From contig NZ_CP025804.1 of assembly GCF_003352085.1 (NCBI RefSeq), positions 3,410,001-3,474,000 on the forward strand: a stretch of DNA of 64,000 nucleotides. The letters run 5' to 3'. The position numbers and the translations under genes are program-made. The notes below the pieces were generated by a model. It saw only the letters and a program-made list of their open reading frames with translations, ran no database searches and was not told where the DNA came from. This document shows, one piece after another, positions 18,278-27,095 of this stretch; the first letter of the stretch is position 1, and each line of letters opens with the position of its first letter. The DNA comes from Sulfitobacter sp. SK012 (GTDB taxonomy: Bacteria > Pseudomonadota > Alphaproteobacteria > Rhodobacterales > Rhodobacteraceae).

Positions 18278-18925
18278 CTAGAGACCATGATGAAGAGCAA
18301 GGTCGGCAGCGCAAAGCGGTCCGGTCCGCCACGGAGCAAACCGCAAACGGGTTGCTTGGAGAAGCACATCTAGGGAGGTGTCAGCAGGATAGCCGGCCTT
18401 GGTTGCGGCGGCGCGAAACCCCTCCTCAGACGCAGGCCCATCTAGCGCAGGTCCTGTCGCATGACCGGCAAGACCTTGGCGAGCAAGACGCGCCCAGTCA
18501 AACCGTTGACCCGGATCTGATTTGCGGCCTGGGGCCATATCTGAATGACCGATCACACCACCCGCGGGAATAGACCAGCGCGCCATGGTACCGCGCAACA
18601 GCGCCTCAAGTGCCGCCATTTGAGGCTCAGAAAAAGGATGGGTGCCGGCGTTATCAAGTTCAACCCCGATGGATCGAGAATTGACATCACCCTGCCCCTG
18701 CCAACTGCCGGAGCCCGCATGCCAAGCGCGCTGATCTTCGTCGACAAGTTGGGTCACTGTTCCGTTTGATGCGATCACGTAATGGGCTGAAACCTCGGCC
18801 TCAGGATCGCAAAGCCGCTCAATTGCGGCCTGAGCACTTTGCATGGCTGTGTAGTGGATCACGATCAGCTCAGGCAGTATCCCGCCACGACGCGGGCCGC
18901 AGTTAGGTGAAGGATACTGATGCAC
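18278..18925 (-). CDS. N-acetylmuramoyl-L-alanine amidase (AmpD-like)
   Basis: 215 aa zinc amidase of the Amidase_2/PGRP type. LIVIHYTAM (about 20-28) and IGHSDMAPGRKSDPG (about 123-137) hold the zinc histidines and the catalytic lysine/aspartate; VSAHYVIASNGTVTQLV is the strongly conserved central segment. No signal peptide is present, so it should be the cytoplasmic AmpD that recycles anhydro-muropeptides. The start is a GTG nine bases after the stop of the excalibur lipoprotein gene, suggesting one transcript. Confidence 0.88.
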   Translation of the reverse strand: MHQYPSPNCGPRRGGILPELIVIHYTAMQSAQAAIERLCDPEAEVSAHYVIASNGTVTQLVDEDQRAWHAGSGSWQGQGDVNSRSIGVELDNAGTHPFSEPQMAALEALLRGTMARWSIPAGGVIGHSDMAPGRKSDPGQRFDWARLARQGLAGHATGPALDGPASEEGFRAAATKAGYPADTSLDVLLQATRLRFAPWRTGPLCAADLALHHGL

Positions 18926-18934
18926 AGCGCGGGC

Positions 18935-19672
18935 TTAGCTGTTGCGATAAACAGCTGGATCCCACGTGCAGGCATAGCCATCCCCGTCTGGGTCCATGCC
19001 TCGAGGGTCTTTTTCAGGACCACCTGCGCTTAGGAATTCAATCTGCGCCTGATCCTGATGCTGAAATTTACCGCAATTGCGTTTAAATTTACCGGCCTTA
19101 TTCAAGCTGAACCGCTTATAGACTTCGGTGCCAACAGGGTGGCTTGTGGACAGGGCGTAGGCCACGATGTTTGGACCAGTATCTTCGCGCAAAGGGATCG
19201 CTTCGGGCTGAATGACTTCATATTGTTCGCGGCTGGACGCGATGCGCGCGGCGTCATCGTCGATGCTCCGCTGGCCGGTTACCGCGTCAAAGTTATTTTC
19301 GCGACTGATGCCCGCGGCGTCGACCACAGCCGGGGCTGGGTTGCTGGGGCTTGCGATGATGGGTGCCTCACCAGAATTGTTCGCCAACGCATCCGCGCGG
19401 GCCTGCTGGTCCTGCGGGCTTGTTGCAGCCAAGAGTGCTGCGGTTTCAGCGGCCGTTGCTTCGGCAGAGCCCGCGGCTGGCAGTGGGCCAGACGTTACCT
19501 CGGAAGGCAATGGCACAGGCGTGCTGCTGGCCAATGCCGCGTCGCGATCCGTACGCTGTGCGTCAAAGGTCTGATTGTAGCCCACGCCAAATTGGCTGTC
19601 TTCCGGGGCGACAGGCTGACAGGCGGAAAATGCTGCGATGGCAGTCATGCCAAGAATAAAGCGGGGTATCAT
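18935..19672 (-). CDS. lipoprotein with C-terminal excalibur-like calcium-binding motif
   Basis: 245 aa. The N-terminus IPRFILGMTAIAAFSAC is a lipoprotein signal peptide with cleavage before Cys17. A low-complexity Ala/Ser/Pro region follows (about 40-150), and the C-terminus has paired cysteines and a DPDGDGYAC motif, the excalibur-type EF-hand-like loop. The ATG at 19672 is chosen because it gives the signal peptide directly. It is outer-membrane or periplasmic and probably structural or calcium-responsive. It is co-transcribed with ampD downstream and lies just after gatA. Confidence 0.8.
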   Translation of the reverse strand: MIPRFILGMTAIAAFSACQPVAPEDSQFGVGYNQTFDAQRTDRDAALASSTPVPLPSEVTSGPLPAAGSAEATAAETAALLAATSPQDQQARADALANNSGEAPIIASPSNPAPAVVDAAGISRENNFDAVTGQRSIDDDAARIASSREQYEVIQPEAIPLREDTGPNIVAYALSTSHPVGTEVYKRFSLNKAGKFKRNCGKFQHQDQAQIEFLSAGGPEKDPRGMDPDGDGYACTWDPAVYRNS

Positions 19673-19712
19673 AGCGATCACGAAAGCCTGTTTTTGTTCT
19701 ATTTTCGGTTTT

Positions 19713-21200
19713 TTACCACCATTTTTCAGCCTTGGCCACAAAGCCTGACGCGCGTTCTAGTGCGTAGGCGGAAGAAAGCAGGTCGGCTTCTTCCCATGGC
19801 CGCCCAATCAACTGCAGGCCCAGTGGAAGCCCTTGGGCGTCCTGCCCCGTTGGCACAGCAATTCCCGGTAATCCCGCAAGGTTCACCGTCACGGTAAACA
19901 CATCGTTAAGATACATCGCGATGGGATCAGCATCGGTCATTTCGCCCAAACCAAACGCCGCGGAGGGCGTGGCTGGTGTTAGAATACAGTCGATGCCAGC
20001 TGCAAAAACATCATCGAAGTCTTTCTTGATCAGCGCCCGAACCCGGCGCGCGCGGTTGTAATAAGCATCATAGAACCCGGCCGATAGCACGTACGTTCCG
20101 ATCATGACGCGACGCTGGACTTCAGGGCCAAAACCTTCGGCACGGGTCTTTTCGTACATCTCGGTGATGCCGTCGCCTTGATCAAGCTTGGCGCGGTGGC
20201 CGTAGCGCACACCATCATAGCGCGCGAGGTTTGACGAAGCTTCGGCAGGGGCGATCACATAATACGCAGGCAGCGCGTATTTGGTGTGCGGCAAGGAGAT
20301 ATCGACAATCTCGGCCCCGGCGTCGCGCATCATGGCGGCTCCGTCCGACCATAGCTTTTCTATTTCATCGGGCATGCCGTCCATGCGGTATTCTTTTGGG
20401 ATACCAATCTTTTTGCCGCGAATATCGCCAGTCAACGCCGCCTCAAAATCAGGGACGGCAAGATCGGCCGACGTGCTGTCTTTGGGGTCGTGCCCCGCCA
20501 TCGCGCCCAGCATAATTGCTGCGTCACGCACGGATTTGGTCATGGGGCCAGCTTGATCAAGCGAGGACGCGAACGCCACAATGCCCCAGCGCGAACAACG
20601 CCCGTATGTCGGCTTGATGCCGACCGTCCCAGTAAAGGCCGCAGGTTGGCGGATTGAACCACCGGTATCTGTGCCTGTCGCCGCAAGGCACAAATCCCCC
20701 GCGACGGCGGCCGCAGAACCACCGGACGAGCCGCCAGGCGTCAAAGCCGCATCATCATTACCGCGACGCCAAGGGTTGACCACATTGCCGTAAACAGAAG
20801 TTTCATTGGACGAGCCCATGGCGAATTCATCCATGTTGAGCTTGCCCAGCATGACAGAACCCGCATCGAACAAATTCTGGCTGACGGTGCTTTCATATTG
20901 CGGCAAGAAGCCCTGCAAGATGCGGCTGCCCGCTTGGGACGGCACACCTTTGGTGCAGAACAAATCCTTGATCCCGATGGGCAATCCGCACATTGCTGGG
21001 GCGTCGCCCGCCTTGATCCGCACATCCGCGGCGCGGGCCTGATCCATGGCCAATTCAGGGGTGTGATGGACAAATGCGTTCAATTTCCCTGCCCCATCGA
21101 TCGCCCCAAGGCATGCTTGCGTCAACTCTTGGGAGGTCACATCGCCCGCACGCAACGCATCGCGCGCCTCGGCCAGACCCAATTTGTTCAGATCAGTCAT
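19713..21200 (-). CDS. gatA: Asp/Glu-tRNA amidotransferase subunit A
   Basis: 495 aa amidase-signature enzyme. [12 protein letters not shown] carries the catalytic Lys (about 77), and [16 protein letters not shown] with [13 protein letters not shown] carries the cis-Ser/Ser pair (about 155 and 179). GatA releases ammonia from glutamine for amidation of Glu-tRNA(Gln) and Asp-tRNA(Asn). Length is normal. The ATG overlaps the gatC stop (ATGA). gatB is not in the window, which is common in alphaproteobacteria. Confidence 0.96.
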   Translation of the reverse strand: MTDLNKLGLAEARDALRAGDVTSQELTQACLGAIDGAGKLNAFVHHTPELAMDQARAADVRIKAGDAPAMCGLPIGIKDLFCTKGVPSQAGSRILQGFLPQYESTVSQNLFDAGSVMLGKLNMDEFAMGSSNETSVYGNVVNPWRRGNDDAALTPGGSSGGSAAAVAGDLCLAATGTDTGGSIRQPAAFTGTVGIKPTYGRCSRWGIVAFASSLDQAGPMTKSVRDAAIMLGAMAGHDPKDSTSADLAVPDFEAALTGDIRGKKIGIPKEYRMDGMPDEIEKLWSDGAAMMRDAGAEIVDISLPHTKYALPAYYVIAPAEASSNLARYDGVRYGHRAKLDQGDGITEMYEKTRAEGFGPEVQRRVMIGTYVLSAGFYDAYYNRARRVRALIKKDFDDVFAAGIDCILTPATPSAAFGLGEMTDADPIAMYLNDVFTVTVNLAGLPGIAVPTGQDAQGLPLGLQLIGRPWEEADLLSSAYALERASGFVAKAEKWW

Positions 21201-21484
21201 TCCACCACCTTTGGCACTGCAAAGAACCCCTCGCGCGCGTCTGGCGCATTGGTCAGGATGGCAGCTTGCTGGCTGCCGTCGGTTACAACATCTGTGCGCC
21301 GCTTAAGCCGCTGAGGCGTAACGGAGGTCATCGGCTCGACGCCTTCGATGTCCACTTCGGCCAACTGCTCGATGAAGCCCAAAATAGTATTAAACTCGCT
21401 GGCAAGCGCTGGAAGAGCCGCAGGATCAACCTTGATCCGGGCCAGTTTCGCCACGCGAGCGGCGGTGCTTTCATCTATCGACAT
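21197..21484 (-). CDS. gatC: Asp/Glu-tRNA amidotransferase subunit C
   Basis: 95 aa, starting [19 protein letters not shown] and containing the family's [12 protein letters not shown] (about 35-46) and VEPMTSV (about 53-59). GatC clamps GatA to GatB. The upstream eight codons in frame are not conserved, so the internal ATG at 21484 is used. The 4-base overlap with gatA confirms the operon. Confidence 0.95.
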   Translation of the reverse strand: MSIDESTAARVAKLARIKVDPAALPALASEFNTILGFIEQLAEVDIEGVEPMTSVTPQRLKRRTDVVTDGSQQAAILTNAPDAREGFFAVPKVVE

Positions 21485-21668
21485 GGGCGTCCTCTTGGGT
21501 TTCGGCACATATGGTTATTTGGCATTTACCCGGCCCAGCGCGCCCTCGCAAGGGCAGGTCCATCACGCAACGCAATGTGAAGTGAACTTTTCTGCACATC
21601 AGGCTTCGCGCGGCGGGAAAAATTGCTAAACTGGCGATGAGCGACATCAAAAAAAGGGTACCACTTTC

Positions 21669-22358
21669 ATGAAGATCATCTGGCTTGGTCATGGCTCATT
21701 TCGCATCGAGATAGAAGATCAGGTGCTGTTGGTCGATCCATGGCTTGAAGGCAATCCAATGCTGCCAAAGGATCAGCATGCGGCTGCTACTGCTGGCGCG
21801 ACGAAACTCTTGATCACCCACGGGCATGACGATCACACTGGTGATCTGGCCGCGATTGCAAACGCACAGGGGATCGGTGCCGTTGGCCCATACGAGCTTA
21901 TGACGCATTTCGGCGAAACCCATGGCGTGGATGTCACCGCCTACAATTTCGGAGGGACCGCAAAATTGGGCGGTGTTGAAGTGTCGCTTGTGCCGGCAAC
22001 GCATTCGTCGTCGCTGTCTGATGAACGCAAAAGCTACATGGGCCGCGAAGCTGGCTTTGTCATCCGCGGCGAAGGGCACTGCATCTATGTCTCAGGCGAC
22101 ACCGGGATCATGGCGGATATGGATTGGATCGGGGATTACTTTAAACCTGACATCGGCATCCTATCTGCGGGTGGTTTTTACACCATGGACATGGCGCAGG
22201 CGGCCTATGCGGCCAAACGGTATTTTGATTTCAGGACCGTCATTCCCTGTCACTACCGGACATTTGGGGCACTAGAACAATCGGCGCAGGTGTTGATTGA
22301 CGGGTTGCCCGGTGTGGATGTGATTGAGCCACAAGTGATGCGGTCGATTGTGTTTTGA
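21669..22358 (+). CDS. UPF0173 metal-dependent hydrolase (metallo-beta-lactamase fold)
   Basis: 229 aa. LGHGSFRIE (6-14), VDPWLEGNP (22-30) and the metal motif HGHDDH (51-56) are diagnostic of UPF0173; YVSGDTGIMADM and PCHYRTF supply the remaining ligands. It is a cytoplasmic two-metal hydrolase of unknown substrate. It is divergent from gatCA with a 184-bp intergenic region. Confidence 0.9.
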   Translation: MKIIWLGHGSFRIEIEDQVLLVDPWLEGNPMLPKDQHAAATAGATKLLITHGHDDHTGDLAAIANAQGIGAVGPYELMTHFGETHGVDVTAYNFGGTAKLGGVEVSLVPATHSSSLSDERKSYMGREAGFVIRGEGHCIYVSGDTGIMADMDWIGDYFKPDIGILSAGGFYTMDMAQAAYAAKRYFDFRTVIPCHYRTFGALEQSAQVLIDGLPGVDVIEPQVMRSIVF

Positions 22359-22479
22359 CGTCTATTCACAAGGCCAATCTACGACCCGGGCCTTAAGGCA
22401 TTCGTTTATGTGCTAAGCGGCATGGTCTGGAGCAAAATAGCGCTCCAAAAAGAATTTCTGCTTGGTCCGCCAAAAGGCC

Positions 22480-22929
22480 CTACCGTTTTGCTGCAAAAAA
22501 CTCTTTCAGCATCACTTCAGCCTCTTCGCCCGCAATCCCGTCAAACACCTCTGGCACGTGGTGGCATTGGGGATGCGAAAATACTCGTGCGCCTTGGGCC
22601 ACACCGCCTGATTTTGGATCAGACGCGCCGTAATACAGCCGCGCGATGCGGGTTGCAGCAAGGGCAGCGGCACACATCGCACAAGGCTCCAGCGTGACAT
22701 AAAGCGCGTGGCCGGGCAGTCGCTCTGAGCCTGCGCTGCCGCAAGCTTCGCGCAGGCACAGAATTTCTGCATGGGCCGTGGGATCGTTTAACTCTCGGGT
22801 CCGGTTGCCAGCACGTGCAACAACATCGCCGCTAGGTGACACGATCACAGCACCCACTGGCACTTCGCCCCGGGCTGCGGCCGCACGCGCCTCGCTCAGG
22901 GCATCTTCCATGTAAGAACGGAAAGTCAT
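22480..22929 (-). CDS. tadA: tRNA-specific adenosine deaminase
   Basis: 149 aa cytidine-deaminase fold. The catalytic HAE is at 53-55 and the zinc PCAMC at 82-86, with TAHAEILCLREA and YVTLEPCAMC context typical of TadA, which makes inosine at the wobble base of tRNA-Arg(ACG). The frame is open much further upstream but that lies opposite rluB; ATG 22929 gives the conserved length. Divergent from rluB by 63 bp, a common alphaproteobacterial arrangement. Confidence 0.93.
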   Translation of the reverse strand: MTFRSYMEDALSEARAAAARGEVPVGAVIVSPSGDVVARAGNRTRELNDPTAHAEILCLREACGSAGSERLPGHALYVTLEPCAMCAAALAATRIARLYYGASDPKSGGVAQGARVFSHPQCHHVPEVFDGIAGEEAEVMLKEFFAAKR

Positions 22930-22992
22930 AGGCCTTGATGGAGGCAAAACGGTCCCTTTCGCAAGGGGGGCAAACGCGCTAAGGCTCGGCCC

Positions 22993-23913
22993 ATGACTGA
23001 TATGCCCCCCTCCGAGGCGCCCAAGGGCGACCGTATTGCCAAAGTTTTGTCCCGCGCTGGCGTTGCCAGCCGCCGCGAAGCAGAGCGCATGATTGAAGCT
23101 GGCCGCGTTTCCGTGAACGGCGAAAAGATCACTTCGCCTGCGCTGAATGTAACGGGTGCGGATACCGTGAGCGTGGATGGCAAGCCAATCGCAGATGCTG
23201 AACCCGCGCGCGTTTGGCTTTATCACAAGCCTACCGGGCTGGTCACAACCGACAGTGATGAAAAAGGCCGCACGACGATCTATGACGCGCTGCCTGAAGA
23301 TATGCCGAGGGTAATGAGCGTTGGACGCCTTGACCTTAATTCCGAAGGGTTGCTGCTGTTGACCAATGACGGTGGCGTCAAACGCAAGCTTGAACTGCCC
23401 TCTACGGGTTGGCTGCGGCGCTACCGCGTGCGCGTGAACGGCCGCCCTTCAGACGAAGCACTAGAGCCGTTGCGCAAAGGTATGATCGCAGATGGCGAGC
23501 CCTTTCAGCCAATGGAAGTGACGCTTGATCGGCAAAAAGGTGCCAACGCATGGCTGACGATCGGCATACGTGAAGGCAAGAACCGCGAAATCCGCCGTGC
23601 TATGGATATTGTTGGCCTGAGCGTGAACCGCCTTATCCGGGTGAGTTACGGCCCCTTCCAACTGGGCGACTTGAAAGCCGGTGCCGTGGAAGAAGTCCGC
23701 CGCAAGATGCTGCGCGAGCAGTTGGGCATGGACTTGGGCGATCCGACCGGCACCGCACAGAAGAAACCCACCGCCGTCAAACGTCCCTTTAAGCGCCGCG
23801 TGCCGCATAAGGGCGATTTTGGTGGCCCCGGTCAGCCCGGACGCCCTCGCCCAGAGGGTGCCTCCGAAAAACCGAGCAAGGGCAAGCCGGCCAAAGGCAA
23901 ACCGCGCCGCTAG
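22993..23913 (+). CDS. rluB: 23S rRNA pseudouridine synthase (RluB/RsuA family)
   Basis: 306 aa. An S4 RNA-binding domain (about 13-60, IAKVLSRAGVASRREAERMI) precedes the catalytic domain with GRLDLNSEGLLLLTNDG at 111-127 (catalytic Asp114) and GKNREIRRAMD (about 196-206). The last 55 residues are a Lys/Pro/Gly/Arg-rich disordered tail ending KGKPAKGKPRR, typical of alphaproteobacterial RluB. RluB modifies position 2605 of 23S rRNA in E. coli. Confidence 0.92.
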   Translation: MTDMPPSEAPKGDRIAKVLSRAGVASRREAERMIEAGRVSVNGEKITSPALNVTGADTVSVDGKPIADAEPARVWLYHKPTGLVTTDSDEKGRTTIYDALPEDMPRVMSVGRLDLNSEGLLLLTNDGGVKRKLELPSTGWLRRYRVRVNGRPSDEALEPLRKGMIADGEPFQPMEVTLDRQKGANAWLTIGIREGKNREIRRAMDIVGLSVNRLIRVSYGPFQLGDLKAGAVEEVRRKMLREQLGMDLGDPTGTAQKKPTAVKRPFKRRVPHKGDFGGPGQPGRPRPEGASEKPSKGKPAKGKPRR

Positions 23914-24013
23914 GAAATTGACACAAAGACCAAGTTTTTCCCTCTGACGCGCAATTCACTTTGCAGCGATGCTCCGCTATGGGTTGAAAAAACACGACCT
24001 GACGGGGAATGAC

Positions 24014-24832
24014 ATGGCTGATCTGCTGACAATCGAAAATCTGGGAAACCTAGTAATGCTGTGCTTTTTGCAAGCGGTATTGGGCTTCGACAACTTGCTT
24101 TATATCTCGATCGAGAGCCAACGTGCGCCTGTCGCGCACCAAGCAGCAGTGCGCAAATGGGGCATCCTGATTGCCGTGGCTCTGCGAATCGTCCTGTTGT
24201 TTGTGATGATCCGGCTGATTGATGCGATGGCCGAGCCGTTTTTCATTCTCAACTGGGAAGGCGTCATTACGGGCGGCGTAAACTTTGCCACGCTGGTGTT
24301 TATTATCGGTGGGGTGTTCATCATGTACACCGCCGTCAAGGAAATCAGCCACATGCTGGCGATTGAGCACTTGGGCACCGATGTGTCAGGTAAAAAAGGC
24401 AAATCAGCGGTGCAAGTGGTCCTGCTGATCGTTTTCATGAACCTCATCTTCTCGTTCGATTCCGTGCTGTCAGCGCTGGCGATCACGGATGTCTTTGCAA
24501 TCCTTGCGACGGCAATCATTCTGTCGGGGCTGGCGATGATGCTCTTGGCCGACCGGGTCACCGAATTTCTTGAGGCGAACCGAATGTACGAGGTCCTGGG
24601 TCTCTTTATTTTGTTGATCGTCGGCATAGTTCTGCTGGGCGAAGCCGGGCAAGCCGCGTCTCACGCGATGCATGACGATACTCTTGCTCTGCGGTTCTTC
24701 GGCTATGAAGTCATTCCAATGTCCAAGACGACCTTCTATTTCAGCGTCCTTGTGCTTGTTGCGGTTGAGGTGATCCAGTCTGGCTACACCCGAAAGCTGA
24801 ATGCAGAGCGGCGCACCGCGCAGCGGCACTAG
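24014..24832 (+). CDS. TerC-family integral membrane protein
   Basis: 272 aa with about seven to nine helices. Acidic residues buried in helices, FDNLLY (25-30) and NLIFSFDSVLSAL (about 151-163), are the TerC family signature (FDN/FDS), thought to bind metal ions. Homologues include E. coli Alx/YgjT and tellurium-resistance TerC; some export manganese. ATG 24014 is used as homology starts there. It is the first gene of a co-directional block with XpaC, TelA, SPFH and zinc-ribbon genes, which suggests a membrane or metal stress role. Confidence 0.9.
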   Translation: MADLLTIENLGNLVMLCFLQAVLGFDNLLYISIESQRAPVAHQAAVRKWGILIAVALRIVLLFVMIRLIDAMAEPFFILNWEGVITGGVNFATLVFIIGGVFIMYTAVKEISHMLAIEHLGTDVSGKKGKSAVQVVLLIVFMNLIFSFDSVLSALAITDVFAILATAIILSGLAMMLLADRVTEFLEANRMYEVLGLFILLIVGIVLLGEAGQAASHAMHDDTLALRFFGYEVIPMSKTTFYFSVLVLVAVEVIQSGYTRKLNAERRTAQRH

Positions 24833-24879
24833 CGAATAGACCAAGGCGGGGCTATGTTAGTCGCACACAAGGGGCACAG

Positions 24880-24969
24880 ATGACACCGACACCATTCCAG
24901 AAGATTTCATACGCGGCATTGTTGGTGCTGCTTTTTGGCGTCTGCACCGGCTGGCTAGGAGGCCTCTGA
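24880..24969 (+). CDS. 29-aa single-pass membrane microprotein
   Basis: A very short frame beginning MTPTPFQKISYAALLVLLFG and ending VCTGWLGGL. Residues 9-27 form one membrane helix. GGGG at 24871-24874 precedes the ATG at a suitable distance, and its TGA shares a base with the ATG of the xpaC-like gene (TGATG), the arrangement of a coupled pair. No database family is known to me. It may be an accessory subunit of TerC or of the XpaC-like membrane protein, or act only as a translational leader. Confidence 0.65.
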   Translation: MTPTPFQKISYAALLVLLFGVCTGWLGGL

Positions 24970-25853
24970 TGGCGCAACGGTTTGGCGGCAAACACAGCCC
25001 CTCAGCGGGCGGCGGGCCAAAGACAAGCCATGCGCCCGCGCGGATCGATGTGGATCCTGTCGGAGGTCGCGCGAACCTGCTGTTTCTGCCTGCCATCCCG
25101 CTGGTATTTACGTCTCTGAATGACGGAGCACAAAGCTTGGTCCTTGGGCTGGCTGGTGCTGGCGTGTTAACATTAGCCGCATGGATATTGCGCGCGGGGT
25201 TGCGGGCCGAGGTTGCGTTTGACGCGCGCAAGGTCGCACGTCGGCCGGCGTTTCCACGCAAGATGGCCGCCAGCGCCTTGACCGGTTTAGGCACTGCCTT
25301 GGCAGCAGCTGCACATCTTAACAGCTTTGATGTGATGGCCCCTCTGCTGTATGGGATCAGCGCTGCGGGTCTGCATGTTGCGGCCTTTGGCATTGATCCT
25401 TTGCGCTCCAAAGGCATGGAGGGTGTTGATACGTTTCAACAAGACCGCGTCGCACGGGTTGTTGATGAGGCTGAAAAGCACCTCACAGCGATGAACGACG
25501 CGATGAAACGCGCAGGTGATCGGGGTGCCAGCGAGCGTCTGGCCGCGTTCCAAAACACGGCGCGCGACCTTATTCGCACAGTCGAAGAGGACCCTCGCGA
25601 TCTGACAGCAGCGCGGAAATATCTGGTCGTCTATCTTCAAGGTGCGCGGGATGCGACGATCAAGTTTGCCGACATATTCTCCCGGTCCCGTGACACGCAA
25701 GCACGTGACGATTACCTCGCCCTGCTAGAGGATCTGGACCAGAATTTTGCTGCCCGTACCCGCAAATCGCTGCTTGATGACCGTGGCGATCTGAATATTG
25801 AAATTGATGTGCTGCGCGAGCGGCTATCCCGAGAAGGAGTGCTGTCTAAATGA
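24969..25853 (+). CDS. XpaC-like (5-bromo-4-chloroindolyl phosphate hydrolysis family) protein
   Basis: 294 aa. A short basic, glycine-rich N-terminus is followed by a helix pair (about 36-75), a second hydrophobic pair (about 99-140) and a C-terminal helical cytoplasmic domain (about 155-294) with EAEKHLTAMNDAM and RDLIRTVEEDPRDL. This is the layout of the XpaC family, usually found beside TelA, as here (39 bp downstream). The biochemical activity implied by the family name was never firmly shown. Start coupled to the upstream microprotein. Confidence 0.8.
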   Translation: MAQRFGGKHSPSAGGGPKTSHAPARIDVDPVGGRANLLFLPAIPLVFTSLNDGAQSLVLGLAGAGVLTLAAWILRAGLRAEVAFDARKVARRPAFPRKMAASALTGLGTALAAAAHLNSFDVMAPLLYGISAAGLHVAAFGIDPLRSKGMEGVDTFQQDRVARVVDEAEKHLTAMNDAMKRAGDRGASERLAAFQNTARDLIRTVEEDPRDLTAARKYLVVYLQGARDATIKFADIFSRSRDTQARDDYLALLEDLDQNFAARTRKSLLDDRGDLNIEIDVLRERLSREGVLSK

Positions 25854-25892
25854 CCTGCACACCCCTAGATCACCTGATGAGGAAAATTTTAA

Positions 25893-27089
25893 ATGTCTGA
25901 TATTGTTCGCGAAAAAGCCACCCAATCGCTCGCCATGCTCGAAGAAGTCACCGCAGTTGTTCTTGCCGAACCCCAAGCGGCAGACGCCATTATCACGCTG
26001 GAACAGGCCGACGCGCCCCATTCCGCCGAGATCAAACGCCGCATGGCCGAGATCGATATGGACGACACACAATCGATCGTTTCATTCGGGTCCGCCGCGC
26101 AAGCCGAGCTGCAGGAAATCAGCCAAGCGATGTTGCAGGACGTGCGCAACAAAGACGTCGGCCCTGCCGGCGACAGTCTGCGCAGCATTGTGACCACGAT
26201 CCGAGGTTTTTCGATCTCTGAGCTGGATGTACGGCGCAAGCGTAGCTGGTGGGAAAAGCTTATCGGGCGCGCGGCACCGTTTGCCAAATTCACCGCGAAG
26301 TTTGAACAGGTGCAAGGCCAGATCGACCGGATCACCGACAATCTGTTGGGCCATGAACACACACTTCTAAAAGACATAAAATCCCTCGACATCCTTTATG
26401 ACAAGACGCTGCAATTTTATGATGAGCTGGCTCTTTATATTGCTGCAGGCGAAGCCAAAATGGCGGATCTAGACGCAACCGTCATCCCAGCCAAAGAGGC
26501 CGATGTTAAAAAAGCCGCTGAGAATGATCAGGTGATGGTTGCACAAGAGCTGCGCGACATTCGTGCTGCCCGCGATGATCTGGAACGTCGGGTGCATGAC
26601 CTCAAATTGACACGTCAGGTCACAATGCAATCGCTGCCCTCGATCCGGTTGGTGCAGGAAAATGACAAATCACTTGTGACCAAGATCAACTCGACCCTCG
26701 TGAACACCGTTCCCTTGTGGGAAACCCAGTTGGCGCAAGCCGTCACGATCCAACGCTCGGCAGAAGCCGCTGTTGCGGTACGTGAGGCAAATGATCTGAC
26801 CAATGAATTGCTGACATCGAACGCTAAAAACTTGCGCGACAGCAACAAGATCATCCGCGAAGAAATGGAGCGCGGCGTGTTCGACATCGAGGCCGTCAAG
26901 CAGGCGAACGCCGACCTAATCGGCACCATCGAGGAATCTTTGCAGATCGCAGATGCGGGTAAAGCAAAACGAGCTTCGGCAGAAAAGGACTTGAAAGAGA
27001 TGGAGGCCAAACTGCGCGATACGCTATCGGCAGCCAAAGCGACAAAGACCGGCCTCGGCGATGCTGCCGGTGGTTCGGTACAGGGCTAA
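25893..27089 (+). CDS. TelA/KlaA toxic-anion resistance family protein
   Basis: 398 aa, almost wholly alpha-helical and soluble. ISELDVRRKRSWWEKLIGRA (about 109-128) and the long coiled segments to residue 385, including KITDNLLGHEHTLLKDI-like and QSLPSIRLVQENDKSLV stretches, fit TelA. The family is linked to tellurite resistance and, in Firmicutes, to resistance to cell-envelope antibiotics, probably as a cytoplasmic scaffold at the membrane. AGGAAAAT precedes the ATG. It sits between xpaC and a DUF2927 lipoprotein gene, seven bases from the latter. Confidence 0.9.
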   Translation: MSDIVREKATQSLAMLEEVTAVVLAEPQAADAIITLEQADAPHSAEIKRRMAEIDMDDTQSIVSFGSAAQAELQEISQAMLQDVRNKDVGPAGDSLRSIVTTIRGFSISELDVRRKRSWWEKLIGRAAPFAKFTAKFEQVQGQIDRITDNLLGHEHTLLKDIKSLDILYDKTLQFYDELALYIAAGEAKMADLDATVIPAKEADVKKAAENDQVMVAQELRDIRAARDDLERRVHDLKLTRQVTMQSLPSIRLVQENDKSLVTKINSTLVNTVPLWETQLAQAVTIQRSAEAAVAVREANDLTNELLTSNAKNLRDSNKIIREEMERGVFDIEAVKQANADLIGTIEESLQIADAGKAKRASAEKDLKEMEAKLRDTLSAAKATKTGLGDAAGGSVQG

Positions 27090-27095
27090 GCGATT

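Noticed and set aside
17950..18573. Long open frame of 207 codons on the plus strand
   Set aside because: It crosses RNase P RNA and the opposite strand of ampD; the translation is Arg/Gly/Ser-rich without any family pattern.
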